Source: Myxococcota bacterium
GTDB taxonomy: Bacteria; Myxococcota_A; Bradymonadia; UBA7976; UBA1532
Assembly: GCA_023150895.1 (NCBI GenBank)
Contig: JAKLJY010000017.1
Location: 26,338-90,337, forward strand
Length of the DNA stretch: 64,000 nucleotides
Reading direction: 5' to 3'
Shown: in pieces, positions 55,348-63,638 of the stretch
Position numbering within the stretch: position 1 is the first letter of the stretch
How the letters are laid out: every line of letters begins with the position of its first letter
Program-made: the position numbers and the translations under genes
The notes under the pieces: model-generated
Told to the model about the DNA's origin: nothing
Databases searched by the model: none
What the model saw: only the letters and a program-made list of their open reading frames with translations

Positions 55348-56501
55348 GCCGGCGGGGGCGGCGGCGGCGGGGGCGCGGCGATTCGCTGGACGACGATCTC
55401 GATCCGGCGATTGCGACTGCGGCCGTCCTTCGTCGAGTTGTCGGCGATGGGCTCGGCCCCGCCCTTGCCGACGACCGTCAGTCGATGCGGGGCGATCCCC
55501 CCATCGGCGAGGCGGTCCCGGACGGCCATGGCTCGACCCGTGCTCGTCTCGACGGCGGCGTCGACGTCCGGCCGGGCATCCGTATGCCCTTCGACCCGGA
55601 GGGCGAGGTCGTCCGTCGCGGCGAGAAGCGCGGCGACCCGATCGACATAGGGCAGGCGGTGCGGCATCACCGCCTGCGAGCCGTCGGCGAAGAGCTGCCT
55701 CATCGTGAGCACGAGGCCGCGGCCTTCGAGGCGGGCCTCGAGCTCGGGCACCGTGCTGGCCTGGGCGAGGAGGGCGCGGAGCCGAGTCTCGACGGCTTGC
55801 CGGCGGGCCTCGTCGGCGAATCGGGGCGTGACGTCGGCGAGCAGTCGTTGGCAGTGCAGCACCGCCCGGTCGATCGCCAGCGTCCGCTCTTCGGCGCCGG
55901 TTCGGGCATCATCGAGGGCCGCCAGTGCGCCCTGCAGCGCGTGGATGGCTTGCAGGTCGTCGGCGGGGGCGAGGCGGGCGGAGGCCCGCTCATCGGCCTG
56001 ACGCAGCGCCGCGAGGGCGAGGGACAGGCGACGCCCCTCGGGCGACTCGCGGCGGGCGTCGAGGTGGCTCGCCATCTCGGCGAAGCGCGCAGCACGCTCC
56101 ACGCCTTCGATCGCGGCGCGCTCGCGCCGACGTGCGTCCGCCAGCCGTTCGTCCATCAGTCGCTGCCGGTTGGAGATCTCGGCGAGTCGCATCTGCTGGA
56201 CTTTGCGCTGTGCGTATGCTTCGGCCATCAGAAACTGCCAGCGGGCGAGTCGGGCCAGGTGCCCCGCCTCGGCCACGCGACCGGCGTCCTCGGCGGCTTC
56301 GGCCTCCTGAAACAGGGCGTCGGCGGTCGCCGTGAGCTTCGGCAGCGTCCGGGCGACGTCGTCACCGGCCTTCGAGCTGCGCAGGCGTTTGTACTCTCGC
56401 AGGTCGGCGACACCGCGCGCGCCTCCACAGGCGCCGAGGCACGCGGCGAGCGCAACGAGGAGCAAGGGGTGTGCGCCCCGATGACCCGAACCGCGCATCA
56501 T
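55332..56501 (-). CDS. OmpA-like peptidoglycan-binding lipoprotein
   Basis: This 389-residue protein has a signal peptide with lipobox C25 (LGAC), a long helical Ala/Arg/Glu-rich region (about 35-245) likely forming coiled coil, and a C-terminal OmpA-like domain (about 255-370) with VEGHTDARPDVD and the diaminopimelate-binding region NSTKDGRSRNRRIEI. It probably tethers the outer membrane to the wall. A poly-Pro tail ends it. The ATG overlaps the upstream gene stop by 4 bases (ATGA). It is the last gene of the PrkA operon. Confidence 0.85.
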   Translation of the reverse strand: MMRGSGHRGAHPLLLVALAACLGACGGARGVADLREYKRLRSSKAGDDVARTLPKLTATADALFQEAEAAEDAGRVAEAGHLARLARWQFLMAEAYAQRKVQQMRLAEISNRQRLMDERLADARRRERAAIEGVERAARFAEMASHLDARRESPEGRRLSLALAALRQADERASARLAPADDLQAIHALQGALAALDDARTGAEERTLAIDRAVLHCQRLLADVTPRFADEARRQAVETRLRALLAQASTVPELEARLEGRGLVLTMRQLFADGSQAVMPHRLPYVDRVAALLAATDDLALRVEGHTDARPDVDAAVETSTGRAMAVRDRLADGGIAPHRLTVVGKGGAEPIADNSTKDGRSRNRRIEIVVQRIAAPPPPPPPPAQSMR

Positions 56502-56974
56502 GGCGGCGCAACGGGGGGCGCCGAGCCGGGTGCGCCCGTGCGCAGGCGCGCCTCGGCCGCCCGGGCCCGCCGTTCGGCCTCGCCCATGATCAGCGCCGTC
56601 TGGGCAAGCTGCGCCTCGGCCCGGGCGAGCGCGACCTCGACTTCGGCCTGGGACAGCAGGGCGTCGACCATGTCCATCTGAGCGGCGACCTCTCCGCGAA
56701 GCTGATCGAATCGGCCGAGATCCCCCCGCGCGAGCGCCAGCGACGCCTCGTGGAGGTTCTTCTTGACCGCGACGAGGGGCGCCCCAATCCGGGCGGAGGT
56801 GGTGCCGACCTCCGAGTTGGCCTCGTCGCCGCCCTCCAGGCGGGCGATGCGCAGCAACTGCTCGACCAGGAAGGCCTGGCGCGACTCGACGACGACGGGC
56901 TCCGCGGCGGACGCGGGCAAAGGGAGCAGGGCGGCCGCCAGGATGCCGGTCCGGAGGCGCGACCGGATGCGCAC
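56498..56974 (-). CDS. Small exported helical protein
   Basis: This 158-residue protein has a signal peptide (cleavage about residue 23, PASA-AE), then a predicted all-helical region rich in Ala, Glu, Arg and Leu with heptad character (AEVEVALARAEAQLAQTALIM). It resembles the helical part of the downstream OmpA-like lipoprotein and may form a coiled-coil partner for it. No named family is recognised with confidence. It starts 4 bases after prkA and overlaps the OmpA-like gene by 4. Confidence 0.7.
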   Translation of the reverse strand: MRIRSRLRTGILAAALLPLPASAAEPVVVESRQAFLVEQLLRIARLEGGDEANSEVGTTSARIGAPLVAVKKNLHEASLALARGDLGRFDQLRGEVAAQMDMVDALLSQAEVEVALARAEAQLAQTALIMGEAERRARAAEARLRTGAPGSAPPVAPP

Positions 56975-56978
56975 GCGC

Positions 56979-59213
56979 TCAGCCCGCCCGATGGCGCTGC
57001 TTCAGGAGCGCGCCGACGACGTCCCGGGCCACCAGCGGGGCGTACCCGAAGTCTGCGGCGAGGCGCGCGAGCGTCTGGTCGACGACCGCGCGATCGTCGT
57101 CGGCGAGGTGGGCGCCGTCGTCGACGAGGGCCGCGAGGAGGTTTCGTTTGATGCGGTCGGCCGCTTGCCGCTTCTCCTCGTAGAAGGAGTCCGTCAGGCG
57201 GTCGTGCTGCTCACCGAAGATCTCGACGAGGTCGAAGACCGCCTCCGGATGGTCCATGCGCCACGCCGCGATCCGGTGCAGCACGCCGCCGCGGACGTCC
57301 TGGGCGGAGCCTTCCTGACCGAGACGCTTCTCGACGTCGCGCATGAGCCCCTCGTCGGGGTCTTCGTATCGCCCGGTCAGCGGGTTGAGACGCTTCTCCT
57401 TCTTGACCCAGTGCGTGACGTGGTCGACGTACCGTTTGAAGAGGTCGGCCGTGCGATCCGCATCGATGAGCCCCATCGCCTGGTGGAGCTCCTCCTCGAC
57501 GAGGGCGAAGTACCACTCGCGCACCGCGCCGACGAAGGCTTCGGGCTTCTGGTAGTCGCCGTCCGGCTCGGCTCGCAACCAGTCGTAGATCTGGGTCTGC
57601 TTGCAGAGATCGAGCAGCTCGTCGAGCAGGGCGACCGGTGAGAGGCAATGATGGCCGTCGCGCCGGGCCGCCCCGAGCAGCGCGGCCTTGATCTCACGGG
57701 GGCTGGCGCCGATTCGACCCTCGTACGGTCGGGCCGGGTCGGACTCGCGGTGGAGCGTCGGCACATAGGCCCGCAGCTCGTTGATGGCGTCTCGCGAGAG
57801 CCCGGCCGGCACCTTGCCACGCGCGTAGAGCTCCGCCTTCTGCAACGGCGTCAATCGGGCAAGCGTCTTGCGCAGGGCGGGGGGCGCCAGCTCGGCTTCG
57901 GGGCGTCGCAACCGGGTCAGCACCGCCCAGAGGGCGGCCACCGTGTCGGTGTGCGGCGCGACGGCCCGTCGGATGACCTCCGGCGCGAGCTGCGGACGGT
58001 AGATGAGGGCTTCCTGCGTGTAGTCCGTCAGATACGGCACGCGGACGAGCTCGATGCGAGCCTTGAAGCTGGCAAAGTCCCCCATCTCGGTGAAGGCATC
58101 GAGGTGGTTGGCGTTGCTGCTGCCGATGAAGACCGTGTCGAGGAACAGGGTCATCATGTCGAGGCTCGCCGTCCCCTTCTCGCACGTCGACAGGATGTAC
58201 TTGAAGGCTTCGAGCGGGCGTTTGAGGAGGTCGTTGAACTCGAGGACGCCCCGGTTGGCGTCGACGAGATCCCCGACGGCCTCGTAGAGGTTCAGGTTCT
58301 GAAGGGACGGCGGCAGCGCCGATGCGGACCGGTCGGCCGTGATCTGCCGCGCCCCGGCATCGACGCGCATCTGCGGATCGACCGTGACGGCGGCGGCACG
58401 GTAGCGCCTCGAGACGTGAAAACGCTCGACCTGAACGTGGCGCAGGACCTCGCCGAGGTCACCCCCGGAGGCCTTGAGCAGCGCATCGAAGATGGCGCGG
58501 GAACGGGGGGAGAGGTCGCCCTCCGTCAGGGCGTCCGGCAGCGCCGCGTCGGGGCCGAGGAGGCCGCGCAGCCACTCGATGCGGGCGTCCCGCGGCAACA
58601 GGAGCAGCGGATGGTCGCGCAGCTCGCTGCGGATGCGGGCGTCCACCTCCGCGTCGCCGAGGCGGGCGAACGTGTCGAGATTCTGAACGCCGCTCTGCGT
58701 CCCGAAACCGATGCTCGTGCGCTCGAGCTTTCGCGTCGGAAAGACCCAGTTGAACGAATACAGCGCGCCCTCCGGCTCGCGGCTGTAGTGCTCGAGCGCA
58801 CGCAGGATGCAGGCGATGAAGCTGCTCTTGGCGCTGCCGTTCGGGCCGTGGAGCAGGATCAGCTTGTTGACCCGGCCCTCGCGAACGAAGTCCTGGACGA
58901 GCCCGAAGACCTGCTCTTGCACGGTCTCGTGGCCGATGAGCGGATCCCGACCGCCGTCGAACGGGCAGTCGAAGAGCTTGAAGCGCGTGACCCGGCCGTA
59001 GGGGCGATCGAGCTTCTCGGTGCCGTAGTGCAGGAAGCAGTCGCGCAGGTACGTCGCCGCGTCTCGCGCCTGCTGCGCCGGGGCGGCGCGAACGACGTCG
59101 AGGTACTCGGCGAACGAAAGCAGGCTCTTCTCTGCCACGAACCGCGCCCGCGTCCGGGCGATGGTCGCGTCGAGAAACGCCTCGGTGCCGGGAGCGGCTG
59201 CGGTGTCGGGCAT
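56979..59213 (-). CDS. prkA: PrkA-type AAA+ serine protein kinase
   Basis: This 744-residue protein has an AAA+ core with Walker A GPNGSAKS (123-130), a LERTSIGFGTQSG region, and the PrkA C-terminal kinase-like domain with KEKRLNPLTGRYEDPDEGLM near residue 600. Family members are about 630-690 residues, so this is somewhat long. PrkA proteins are known in Bacillus sporulation and as YeaG in enterobacterial starvation responses, usually beside a SpoVR- or YeaH-type gene. Neither is present here; instead it sits in an operon with envelope proteins, which suggests a wall-linked stress role (inference). It starts 9 bases after the upstream lipoprotein gene. Confidence 0.87.
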   Translation of the reverse strand: MPDTAAAPGTEAFLDATIARTRARFVAEKSLLSFAEYLDVVRAAPAQQARDAATYLRDCFLHYGTEKLDRPYGRVTRFKLFDCPFDGGRDPLIGHETVQEQVFGLVQDFVREGRVNKLILLHGPNGSAKSSFIACILRALEHYSREPEGALYSFNWVFPTRKLERTSIGFGTQSGVQNLDTFARLGDAEVDARIRSELRDHPLLLLPRDARIEWLRGLLGPDAALPDALTEGDLSPRSRAIFDALLKASGGDLGEVLRHVQVERFHVSRRYRAAAVTVDPQMRVDAGARQITADRSASALPPSLQNLNLYEAVGDLVDANRGVLEFNDLLKRPLEAFKYILSTCEKGTASLDMMTLFLDTVFIGSSNANHLDAFTEMGDFASFKARIELVRVPYLTDYTQEALIYRPQLAPEVIRRAVAPHTDTVAALWAVLTRLRRPEAELAPPALRKTLARLTPLQKAELYARGKVPAGLSRDAINELRAYVPTLHRESDPARPYEGRIGASPREIKAALLGAARRDGHHCLSPVALLDELLDLCKQTQIYDWLRAEPDGDYQKPEAFVGAVREWYFALVEEELHQAMGLIDADRTADLFKRYVDHVTHWVKKEKRLNPLTGRYEDPDEGLMRDVEKRLGQEGSAQDVRGGVLHRIAAWRMDHPEAVFDLVEIFGEQHDRLTDSFYEEKRQAADRIKRNLLAALVDDGAHLADDDRAVVDQTLARLAADFGYAPLVARDVVGALLKQRHRAG

Positions 59214-59222
59214 GGGGTACCT

Positions 59223-59723
59223 TCAGGGTTTGACGTCGACGTCCCAGGAGAGCTTTTCGTCCCGGATGAGCTTGCACGTCGTGTCGTTGCACACGGAGAA
59301 ATCACCGAGCCCCGCCAGCGTGGCCTTGCCGGCCGCCGCGGCGTTGAACGCCACGCTGAACCGCAAGTGCGCCTCGGTGAGCTCGGCGTCGTCCTTCGAG
59401 AGATCGGGCTTGGTCACCGTCACGCCGGCGGGCGGGGTGACGCGGAGGCGTGCGGGAAATTCGAGGTTCATGTGGAACCCGGCTGCGGGCCGAACCTCGA
59501 TGACGCTGGTGGCCGGCTGCCCCGCGACGGCGGCGCCGGGCGCGATGTGCACGGTATACGGCGCGGCGGCCGACGGGCTCGCCGCCGCCGCAGTGGCCGC
59601 GCTCGGTGCAGGCGTCGCCGCGGACGGCGTGGCGGCGGCGGCCGGTTTCGCCGCCTCCGGCGCGCCCTGGCAGGCGAGGGTGGTGGCGAGCGTGAAGGCG
59701 GCGACGAAGGAGAATCGAAGCAT
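59223..59723 (-). CDS. Lipoprotein with C-terminal DsbD-alpha-like segment
   Basis: This 166-residue protein has a lipobox (TLAC, about C18), an Ala/Pro/Ser/Thr-rich spacer (about 22-55) and a beta-rich domain. The end, DFSVCNDTTCKL, resembles the CxxxxC redox segment of the DsbD N-terminal domain, so a periplasmic thiol role is possible but weakly supported. The ATG at 59723 gives a clean lipoprotein signal; upstream extension would not. First gene of the prkA operon. Confidence 0.65.
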   Translation of the reverse strand: MLRFSFVAAFTLATTLACQGAPEAAKPAAAATPSAATPAPSAATAAAASPSAAAPYTVHIAPGAAVAGQPATSVIEVRPAAGFHMNLEFPARLRVTPPAGVTVTKPDLSKDDAELTEAHLRFSVAFNAAAAGKATLAGLGDFSVCNDTTCKLIRDEKLSWDVDVKP

Positions 59724-59866
59724 GCGTTGACCCGGGGGCCGACCGCGGCCCGTTGAGGCGCGGGGCGGGCGCACGGCCTCATGCCGGGTGCCGCCCACGA
59801 TGCCGCGGGATCTAACACCCGGGCCGGTGGATTGCAACGGGACCTCCGCCGCGCTATCCGTAGCGG

Positions 59867-61183
59867 ATGCGAAGGCCGCGCTGGCTGGGACCGTATCGAC
59901 TCCTGTACCGGATCGCGTCCGGCGGCATGGCGGAAATCTACCGCGGGGCGCGCACGCTCCCCGACGGCACCATCTGTCCGGTCGCCGTGAAGTGCGTCTT
60001 GCCGCTCTACACGAGCGACCCCGAGTTCGTGGCCATGCTCGAGGACGAGGCCCGCACCTGCGGCTTGCTCGACCACCCGAACATCGCCCGTATCTACGAA
60101 CTCGCCAACGTCGACGAGCAGTGTTTTCTGGCGATGGAGTTCGTCGACGGGATGGACCTCCGCTCGATCGTCCGACGCGGTCGGGAGCGGGACGCTGCGC
60201 TTTTGCCGGCCTGGGCGGTCTACGTCGTCGAGCGGGCCCTGAGGGGCCTTCAGGCGGCGCATGTTCAGGGGGTCGTCCACCGCGATTTCACGCCATCGAA
60301 CATCCTCGTGAGTTACGGCGGCGAGGTGAAACTGATCGATTTCGGCATTGCAAAGGCGGCGCACAACCGCTCACAGACGCGCAGCGGGGTCATCAAGGGC
60401 AAAGTCCGCTACATGAGTCCCGAACAGACCATGGGGAAGCGACTCGACGCCCGGTCCGACGTCTTCGCGGCCGGTGTGGTGCTCTATGAGGCGTTGACCG
60501 GCAATGCGCCTTTTCATGCGCCGGACGACGTGTCGCTGATGGAGGCCATCCGCAATCAGGAGCCCGATCCCCCGTCTCACCATCACCCGGGACTCCCGGC
60601 GTCGCTCGACGCCGTGCTCGCGCGGGCGCTTTCCAAGGACGTCGCCGATCGATACCCCACGGCCGCTCGGTTCGCCGACGCCCTCGCGCCCCTGCTGCGC
60701 GAGATGGCGCCGGGATTCGAACCGTCGGAGCTCGGGGCGTTCCTGTGTCGCATTTTCGCGCGGGAGCGCAGGGAGGCCGAGGAACAGCTCAGCGAATTCG
60801 ATCTCGACGTGAGCCCGGACGACCTCACGCCGACGGGCGCCCGGCAGGGCTACACACGGCTCGTCGGGATCGGCCCGTTCGCGGAGCAACCGCCCGGAGA
60901 AGATCTGCGCGATGTGGTCGACGAGTGGCTCGCCGCGCGGCGGGCTGCCCGGACGAGCGAACCGCCGGCGGACGGCACGGGGCTCGACGGGGGCGCCCCG
61001 GGGCAGGCCGACGACGAAGCCTGGTCGGGGGACGCTCGACCGGGTTGGGTCGAAGAGACCGGCCGGACGCTCGAGCTCGAGGCGATCGGGAGCGCCGTTC
61101 ACGAAACCGGCGAAACCGAACGACCGGACACCGGCGTCTTTGAGCGGGAAAACGAAACGACGACGCGGAACCCGACCGAATGA
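59867..61183 (+). CDS. Soluble Ser/Thr protein kinase with acidic C-terminal tail
   Basis: This 438-residue kinase has SGGMAEIYRG (Gly loop), K42, E61, HRDFTPSN (138-145) and DFG (158-160), then SPEQ and a regular C-lobe. The Lys normally two after HRD is Thr, as in HRDVSPxN-type myxobacterial kinases, which may still be active. No membrane helix is seen; the C-terminal 150 residues are acidic and probably disordered. It overlaps the acyltransferase gene by 4 bases (ATGA), linking kinase and lipid enzyme. It is divergent from the prkA operon across 143 bases. Confidence 0.87.
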   Translation: MRRPRWLGPYRLLYRIASGGMAEIYRGARTLPDGTICPVAVKCVLPLYTSDPEFVAMLEDEARTCGLLDHPNIARIYELANVDEQCFLAMEFVDGMDLRSIVRRGRERDAALLPAWAVYVVERALRGLQAAHVQGVVHRDFTPSNILVSYGGEVKLIDFGIAKAAHNRSQTRSGVIKGKVRYMSPEQTMGKRLDARSDVFAAGVVLYEALTGNAPFHAPDDVSLMEAIRNQEPDPPSHHHPGLPASLDAVLARALSKDVADRYPTAARFADALAPLLREMAPGFEPSELGAFLCRIFARERREAEEQLSEFDLDVSPDDLTPTGARQGYTRLVGIGPFAEQPPGEDLRDVVDEWLAARRAARTSEPPADGTGLDGGAPGQADDEAWSGDARPGWVEETGRTLELEAIGSAVHETGETERPDTGVFERENETTTRNPTE

Positions 61184-61929
61184 CCCCGCCGACCGCCGCG
61201 CACCCGTTCGGGGAAGACGCCCCCGATGCCTTCGACGCCTCGTTGCCGTTGCGCTACGCCCCCCTTTTCGACGCGCTGAGGCGGGTGTTCCGTCACGAGG
61301 TGCGCGGGCTGGAGCACCTGCCGCCTCGGGGACCGGCGCTGCTCGTGCTCAATCACGGCCCGTTCCCCGTCGACGCGATCCTCCTCTCGCACGTCCTTCG
61401 CGCCGAGCGGGGGCGCTGGCCGAGGTTTCTGGGCGAGCGCATGATCTTCGAGACCCCCGCCCTGGAGGCCCGGCTCTCGAAGTGGGGGGTCGTCGAGGGC
61501 AACCACTACCAGGCCCGGCGTCGGTTCGAGGCCGGCGACCTCGTCGCCGTGTTCCCCGGCGGCGCTCGCGAGGCCTGGAAACCTCGCCGGGAGCGTCGGC
61601 AAGTCCGCTGGGCGGGCCGAACGGGGTTCGTCCGGCTGGCGTTCAAGGCGGGTGTCCCCATCGTTCCGATTGCCTGCCCGCGCGCCGAAGACCTCTACGT
61701 GGTGTTCAACGACGGTCTGGCGTGGGGGCAGCGTCTCTTCGGCGACGGTCGGAATTGGCCGCTTCCGCTCGTCCTCGGCCTCGGCGTTCTGCCGTTCCCG
61801 CTGCGCCTCGTGCACCACGTCGGGGCGCCCATCCGGGCCGAACGGCGCGCGGGGGAGACGGTCGACGCCGCGATCGAACGCGTCCGGTCAGAGGCCGAAG
61901 CGTCGATGCTCGAACTGCTCTCGCGCTGA
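61180..61929 (+). CDS. Lysophospholipid/diacylglycerol acyltransferase family protein
   Basis: This 249-residue protein belongs to the PlsC/LPLAT fold. It has a catalytic NHGPFPVD segment (H-x5-D, one longer than the usual H-x4-D, as in MGAT-like members), FLGERMIFE, VFPGGAREAW and VPIVPIACP. It is expected at the inner membrane, acylating a glycerolipid; the substrate is unknown. It is translationally coupled to the kinase gene. It ends 16 bases from the convergent gene. Confidence 0.82.
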   Translation: MTPPTAAHPFGEDAPDAFDASLPLRYAPLFDALRRVFRHEVRGLEHLPPRGPALLVLNHGPFPVDAILLSHVLRAERGRWPRFLGERMIFETPALEARLSKWGVVEGNHYQARRRFEAGDLVAVFPGGAREAWKPRRERRQVRWAGRTGFVRLAFKAGVPIVPIACPRAEDLYVVFNDGLAWGQRLFGDGRNWPLPLVLGLGVLPFPLRLVHHVGAPIRAERRAGETVDAAIERVRSEAEASMLELLSR

Positions 61930-61945
61930 GGGGCGCGCCGCGGCC

Positions 61946-63493
61946 TCACCCACCGGCGCGCTCGCGGCAGGCGAAGTCGCATCGGCGACGTTCCGTGCAC
62001 CCGTAAGCGCAGCCGGCCGCCTCGGCGAACGCGAGCAGGCGTGCCTCGGCGTCCGGCCCGGTGCCCGCTGCGCGTCGGACGGCCGCGGAGGCGGCGGCCA
62101 GCGTCGGACCGTCCGGTGCGTAGGGGGTCGTGAGGTAACCGAGGCGGAAGAGCGTGTCGCGGACGGCCCGCTCGGGGAGTGCCGTGAAGTCCGTCAGGCC
62201 CTCCCGGCGAACGATGCCCGCCGCGTCGAGCGCGCGCAGCACCCACAGCAGCTCGAGACCGAGGAGTCCGCGCCCGAGCGCCTCGTCGAGCCGACGGAAG
62301 ACGCCGGCCGCCGTCGCCTCGCGCTCGAGATCGGCGGCCAGGGAAGGCAGCTCCGCGAACCGTCGGGCGAGCAGCGAGGTCCACAGGAGGGCCTGCGCAT
62401 CCGCCTGGGGCGTCATGTCCTCCGGCGCCGAGCCGTCGTACAGCGCGTCGAGCACGCCGGCCAGACCGTCCCAGGCGGCGGCAGCGGCCTCCGGCGAGAG
62501 GCGGAGGGCGAGCGTCGACGCGACGGCGAGTCGAAAGAGGCACCGCTCGGCGTCCTCGTTCCACGCCTCGGCGTCCACGCCGAAGGTCTCCGCCGCAGAC
62601 GCCGGGGCCGCCACGGCCACACGCCGAGACCAGGCATCGAGCCGTGCGGAGGTGTCCGCGAGGACGGCCTCCGCAAAGGTGCCGGCCGTCGCGAATCGCG
62701 CGGGGGGGACGGGTCGTGCGTGCCCGAGGGGCGTCGGCAGGTCCGACGACCTCCGGGTCGGAGGCGGGGCGACGGGCGTCGGTCGAGGAGGCGCCGCGGA
62801 CGCAGCAGGCACGGGCGCCGGCGTCGTGAGCGGGGCGGCCGGGGAGGGGGGCTCCGCCGCGGGGGCCGGCGGGGTCGCGGGGGCGGGCGGGAGATCCGTC
62901 GGGCCGGGGGCCGTCGGGCCAGCGGGCTCGGGCTCGTCCCGGTCTTCGTCGAAGAACTCGTCGAGATCCAGTGCGTCGGCCTGTGCGAGGAACTTCTCGC
63001 CGAGCTTGTCGAGGCCGAGGCGAATGCCCACCGGTTTGAAGATCTCCAGACCCTGCGCGAACTGAATCCAGCTCGTGACCTGCGGACCGGTCAGCCGGGC
63101 GCCCGGATAGGCGAACGAATCCACGTACTTGAGAATCTCGTTCGGGGAGTGGACGCGCTCTTTGACCTGTTCGATGACGCACTTGAACAGGACGGGGTTG
63201 ACCTGCCAGAGGCGGTCGGCCAGCACCTTGCGCGCGCCGGCGTCGTCGGGGGCGGCAGCGATGGCCAGGACCAGGGGCGACGGGGGGACGACGTCCGTTT
63301 GGGGCAGGCGGAGGAACCGGTGAAGCGCGGGCGCGCGTTCGCGGCTGTACATCCCGTTGGCCTTGAGGCGGGCGCGAAGCTCCCGAAGGCCCTCACCCTC
63401 GCGCGGAAACTTGCGACAGAGCTGGATGAGCGCGTCGACGGCGGCCTTGAACTCACCCTTGGGGAGGAGAGGGAACTCGGTGAACTGCGGCAT
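61946..63493 (-). CDS. Protein of unknown function with Pro-rich linker and C-terminal Cys cluster
   Basis: This 515-residue protein is not recognised. Residues 1-180 are a folded helical domain (KGEFKAAVDALIQLCRKFP, VLADRLWQVNPVLFKCVIEQ); 185-260 is an acidic then Pro/Ala-rich linker (DLDEFFDEDRDEPEP); 265-515 is a second helical domain ending with CAYGCTERRRCDFAC, a four-Cys cluster that could bind zinc or Fe-S. No signal peptide or membrane helix is seen, so it is probably cytoplasmic. The ATG at 63493 is preferred; earlier starts would run into the group II intron. Confidence 0.7.
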   Translation of the reverse strand: MPQFTEFPLLPKGEFKAAVDALIQLCRKFPREGEGLRELRARLKANGMYSRERAPALHRFLRLPQTDVVPPSPLVLAIAAAPDDAGARKVLADRLWQVNPVLFKCVIEQVKERVHSPNEILKYVDSFAYPGARLTGPQVTSWIQFAQGLEIFKPVGIRLGLDKLGEKFLAQADALDLDEFFDEDRDEPEPAGPTAPGPTDLPPAPATPPAPAAEPPSPAAPLTTPAPVPAASAAPPRPTPVAPPPTRRSSDLPTPLGHARPVPPARFATAGTFAEAVLADTSARLDAWSRRVAVAAPASAAETFGVDAEAWNEDAERCLFRLAVASTLALRLSPEAAAAAWDGLAGVLDALYDGSAPEDMTPQADAQALLWTSLLARRFAELPSLAADLEREATAAGVFRRLDEALGRGLLGLELLWVLRALDAAGIVRREGLTDFTALPERAVRDTLFRLGYLTTPYAPDGPTLAAASAAVRRAAGTGPDAEARLLAFAEAAGCAYGCTERRRCDFACRERAGG

Positions 63494-63551
63494 GGCGGCA
63501 TATTGGGGCCGGCGCGCCGGGCATTCAAGGTCCGCGCCGCGCCGGCGGGCG

Positions 63552-63580
63552 TTGCCCGACCGGACCGAGTCCGCTATTTT
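63552..63580 (+). promoter_or_regulatory. Possible promoter before an intron-interrupted ORF
   Basis: TTGCCC (63552-63557), a 17-base spacer and TATTTT (63575-63580). The start would be near 63587, almost at an ATG (63590), implying a leaderless or very short-leader message. Confidence 0.35.
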
Positions 63581-63589
63581 GCCGCCCCC

Positions 63590-63638
63590 ATGGTGCGTCC
63601 TGACGAAACGATTCGACCAGCCGTGAACGCGGACGACC
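63590..63638 (+). CDS. Candidate start of a gene interrupted by the group II intron
   Basis: An ATG at 63590 opens a frame beginning MVRPDETIRPAVNADD. It reaches the proposed intron boundary at 63639 and stays open through the intron to the window end, so the true exon continuation is not visible. It may be the 5' end of a real gene split by the intron, or chance. No ribosome site is seen. Confidence 0.25.

Noticed and set aside
57648..59756. 702-codon + strand open frame over prkA
   Set aside because: Antisense shadow; prkA on the - strand has Walker A and family motifs.
59832..59860. TTGCAA-N17-TATCCG as promoter of the second kinase
   Set aside because: The -10 is poor and the start would fall on the ATG; too weak to list.
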